From contig NZ_FNXY01000008.1 of assembly GCF_900108855.1 (NCBI RefSeq), positions 1 to 64,000 on the forward strand: 64,000 bases of DNA, in the 5' to 3' direction. This stretch comes from Dyadobacter koreensis. Its GTDB lineage: Bacteria; Bacteroidota; Bacteroidia; Cytophagales; Spirosomataceae. The notes beneath the pieces are model-generated. The model was given only the letters and a program-made list of their open reading frames with translations. It was not told the origin of the DNA and searched no databases. The translations under genes were made by a program, and so were the position numbers. Positions 62,277-64,000 of the stretch are shown in pieces (position 1 is the stretch's first letter; each line of letters opens with the position of its first letter).

Positions 62277-63659
62277 CTAAGCGCCTTTTTTTACAAGTTT
62301 GTATTCCAGTTTTGGCTTGCCTCTTTCTCCGCCGTCATTTGCGTGGAAGCTCAGGAATCTAAGTTTGTAAACATTTCCGGCTGCGTCTTTGATCAGATAA
62401 AAACGATCTGTTTTCACACCGACGGTACCGCCCGATGTCACTCTCCATTTTGAACCGATTACGTCCCGATCCGCAAGGAACGTAACTGCGGATAAATTAC
62501 TTTCAGCAAATGCGTCATAACTTGTTGTGGACGTCAAGATCTCTGCTGCAGTAACGCCGGCATGGTGATTTATGAAAACCAGGTCAGAGAATGAATAAGG
62601 AGTTGTTCCTGTGAAATAAAGGCTATAACCCCAAACGATATCCCAACGTGCTTTCGTTGGTTCCACGCTTACAGCTGCACCTTTTTCAAGCGACGCAAAC
62701 TGGAAATTATATGTAACATCTTTTGTTACATCAAGTGTTTTGAAAGTGGTTTCATTCAATTTTGCATATTGAAGTGTATAGCCTGTTCCTTTACGAAGTA
62801 CACGGACTTTATAAATTTTATCAACTGCCAAAACTGATCCTGAACCACCTGCGCGGTTAACTACGTACACTTTGTTATCGGCATCGGTTGCGGAAATTTC
62901 TTTGATTACCGTCTTTGTAAGGTCGCCGGATACGCCATCATACAAGGCGAAAGTTCCAGCACCTTGCCCAACTGCTAGCGTATTAATGTCAATATCTTTA
63001 TCTGAAACTGCGTTGATATCAGATTTATTGATCTCAATTGCCGTTGCGCCGTTGGTATTGTTTAGAATTACGCGGAAATCAGCCCCGCTGTTGAATCCTA
63101 AATCCCAGCTGTCACGAAGAACCGGCGTTTGGGTATTTGCGCTCAAATCCAGGTATACTGAATTGGCTGCACTTGCACCTGCTTCTGCACCCGCGATTCC
63201 GTTTAACTGCAATTGCGTCCCGTCCGAAACGATTGCTTTGAAGCTTAATTTTAATTCCGCGTTTGTGCCAATCATGGCAGGTGAGGAAACCGATGCTATT
63301 TTAAATAGAATACTTTCATCACCATTTAAAAGGACGCCTGTTTTTTTTAACACTTTGATTGTTACGCTGGTTTGTCCGGCAGGAACCGTCAATGCAATGG
63401 CATTATTTGTGGCAGCGGGCTCTGTCGTAAACTGAGTGCCATATGTCAAAAGGCTTGGCGTCAGGGCAACCGAAATCGAAACCGCAGATTCAGCCGCCCT
63501 TCCCAGGTTTATTTTCAGATCAGCACTTTCTCCTTCAAAACCTTGTGCCGTGGATTCGAACCCGGCGAGATTGTCCGGAAGCGGTGGATCGTCGTCGCTG
63601 CAAGCATTAAATATTCCTAAAATTGCAAAGATGAGTAGAGGTTTAATTAATCGTTTCAT
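62277..63659 (-). CDS. HmuY-family lipoprotein, long form with N-terminal domain
   Basis: The 460-residue product has a lipobox (LGIFNACS). An N-terminal Calx-beta/BACON-like domain (about residues 25-145, VTIKVLKKTGVLLNGDESIL) precedes a tandem HmuY-type region with DSWDLGFNSGADFRVILNN in the first and RWDIVWGYSLYFTG in the second half, ending FYLIKDAAGNVYKLRFLSFH. It should be surface-exposed or periplasmic and cooperate with the adjacent receptor in haem or related ligand capture. It lies 32 bases after the receptor gene. Confidence 0.85.
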   Translation of the reverse strand: MKRLIKPLLIFAILGIFNACSDDDPPLPDNLAGFESTAQGFEGESADLKINLGRAAESAVSISVALTPSLLTYGTQFTTEPAATNNAIALTVPAGQTSVTIKVLKKTGVLLNGDESILFKIASVSSPAMIGTNAELKLSFKAIVSDGTQLQLNGIAGAEAGASAANSVYLDLSANTQTPVLRDSWDLGFNSGADFRVILNNTNGATAIEINKSDINAVSDKDIDINTLAVGQGAGTFALYDGVSGDLTKTVIKEISATDADNKVYVVNRAGGSGSVLAVDKIYKVRVLRKGTGYTLQYAKLNETTFKTLDVTKDVTYNFQFASLEKGAAVSVEPTKARWDIVWGYSLYFTGTTPYSFSDLVFINHHAGVTAAEILTSTTSYDAFAESNLSAVTFLADRDVIGSKWRVTSGGTVGVKTDRFYLIKDAAGNVYKLRFLSFHANDGGERGKPKLEYKLVKKGA

Positions 63660-63691
63660 AATTGTTTGTTTAAATAAAATATGTAGGTGTA

Positions 63692-64000
63692 TTATCTTTT
63701 AGACCATTGAATATTCAATCCCAGAAAATAAGAGCGGCCGCTGAAACCAGGTCCTGAGGCATCGTGGGCGGAACCAATTGTTGTATTTTTTATTGAAGTC
63801 AGATCAAAGAGGTTTTTCGCTCCGCCGATAAGACTTACATATTTCCCGATTGTTTTTGTCACCGTGATGTCGGCCATACTGTATCCGCTGATTTCCCTCA
63901 GGCTTGCTGTAACGGGATTGGTGCTCATGAGTGCATAGGCCGGCTTTTTACCGGTATACTTATAAAATAAATTAACACTCGTTCCAATTTTTGGGAAGCT
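63692..64000 (-). CDS. TonB-dependent receptor, C-terminal end (cut by window edge)
   Basis: The reverse strand is open from the window edge to a stop at 63692, giving 102 residues. They read as the last strands of an outer-membrane TonB-dependent receptor: NLFYKYTGKKPAYAL, YSMADITVTKTIGKYVSLIG, AKNLFDLTSI and the terminal strand FLGLNIQWSKR with an aromatic near the C-terminus. The adjacent HmuY genes suggest haem uptake (HmuR-like), but the plug and substrate region lie outside the window. Confidence 0.85.
   Translation of the reverse strand, partial: SFPKIGTSVNLFYKYTGKKPAYALMSTNPVTASLREISGYSMADITVTKTIGKYVSLIGGAKNLFDLTSIKNTTIGSAHDASGPGFSGRSYFLGLNIQWSKR

Noticed and set aside
62872..63435. 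187-codon plus-strand open frame
   Set aside because: Antisense to the long HmuY lipoprotein; the composition is an artefact of the opposite coding strand.
1..64000. CRISPR arrays, tRNA and rRNA genes
   Set aside because: No regularly spaced identical repeats and no cloverleaf or rRNA signature were recognised on reading; a dedicated tRNA scan was not possible.

Overview
The window reads as a chromosomal segment of a Bacteroidota bacterium, most likely a Cytophagales member close to Dyadobacter or Spirosoma. This is inferred from DUF5686/carboxypeptidase-regulatory proteins, HmuY lipoproteins beside a TonB-dependent receptor, Bacteroidota-type promoters (TTG/TTT-N17-19-TAnnTTTG), weak Shine-Dalgarno sequences and moderate G+C. 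No tRNA, rRNA or CRISPR array was recognised.

Left edge (1-4.4 kb) is an accessory, defence-like region. It holds the N-terminus and end of an IS21-family element that has cut off a Type ISP restriction-modification gene, then a small orphan gene, then a tightly overlapping three-gene operon: a Panacea (SocA-like) antitoxin-domain protein, a 650-residue protein with three C-terminal membrane segments, and an 87-residue partner. This A+T-rich operon is the best candidate for an undescribed toxin-antitoxin or anti-phage system.

4.7-20 kb is a patchwork of short units: a LysR regulator divergent from an SRPBCC-like gene, several hypothetical genes, DUF2071, a Tat-signal class V aminotransferase-like protein, DUF2461, a RarD-like transporter, two convergent overlapping L,D-transpeptidases, a response regulator whose receiver has lost its phosphorylation residues, a 5'-nucleotidase split into two overlapping genes, an EthD protein and a Bcr/CflA exporter.

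20-43.5 kb holds a hybrid histidine kinase, a DUF5686 outer-membrane protein, the ribulose-monophosphate genes hxlB-hxlA with a divergent AraC regulator, a large lipoprotein cytochrome with HEAT repeats, a DUF763 protein with a helix-hairpin-helix motif, a CorC/HlyC-type membrane protein, a beta-helix/PDZ protein, galU with a glucuronokinase-like GHMP kinase (possible UDP-glucuronate salvage), YceI and a LolA-like protein.

43.5-64 kb is mostly housekeeping and transport: atpA-atpG, a periplasmic FKBP isomerase with a Prc protease, a complete RND efflux operon, a heterodimeric ABC exporter with one degenerate ATP site, a GNAT-SRPBCC fusion, and at the right edge a TonB-dependent receptor (cut) followed by two HmuY-family proteins, which look like a haem-uptake operon. 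Strong hairpin terminators separate many of these units.
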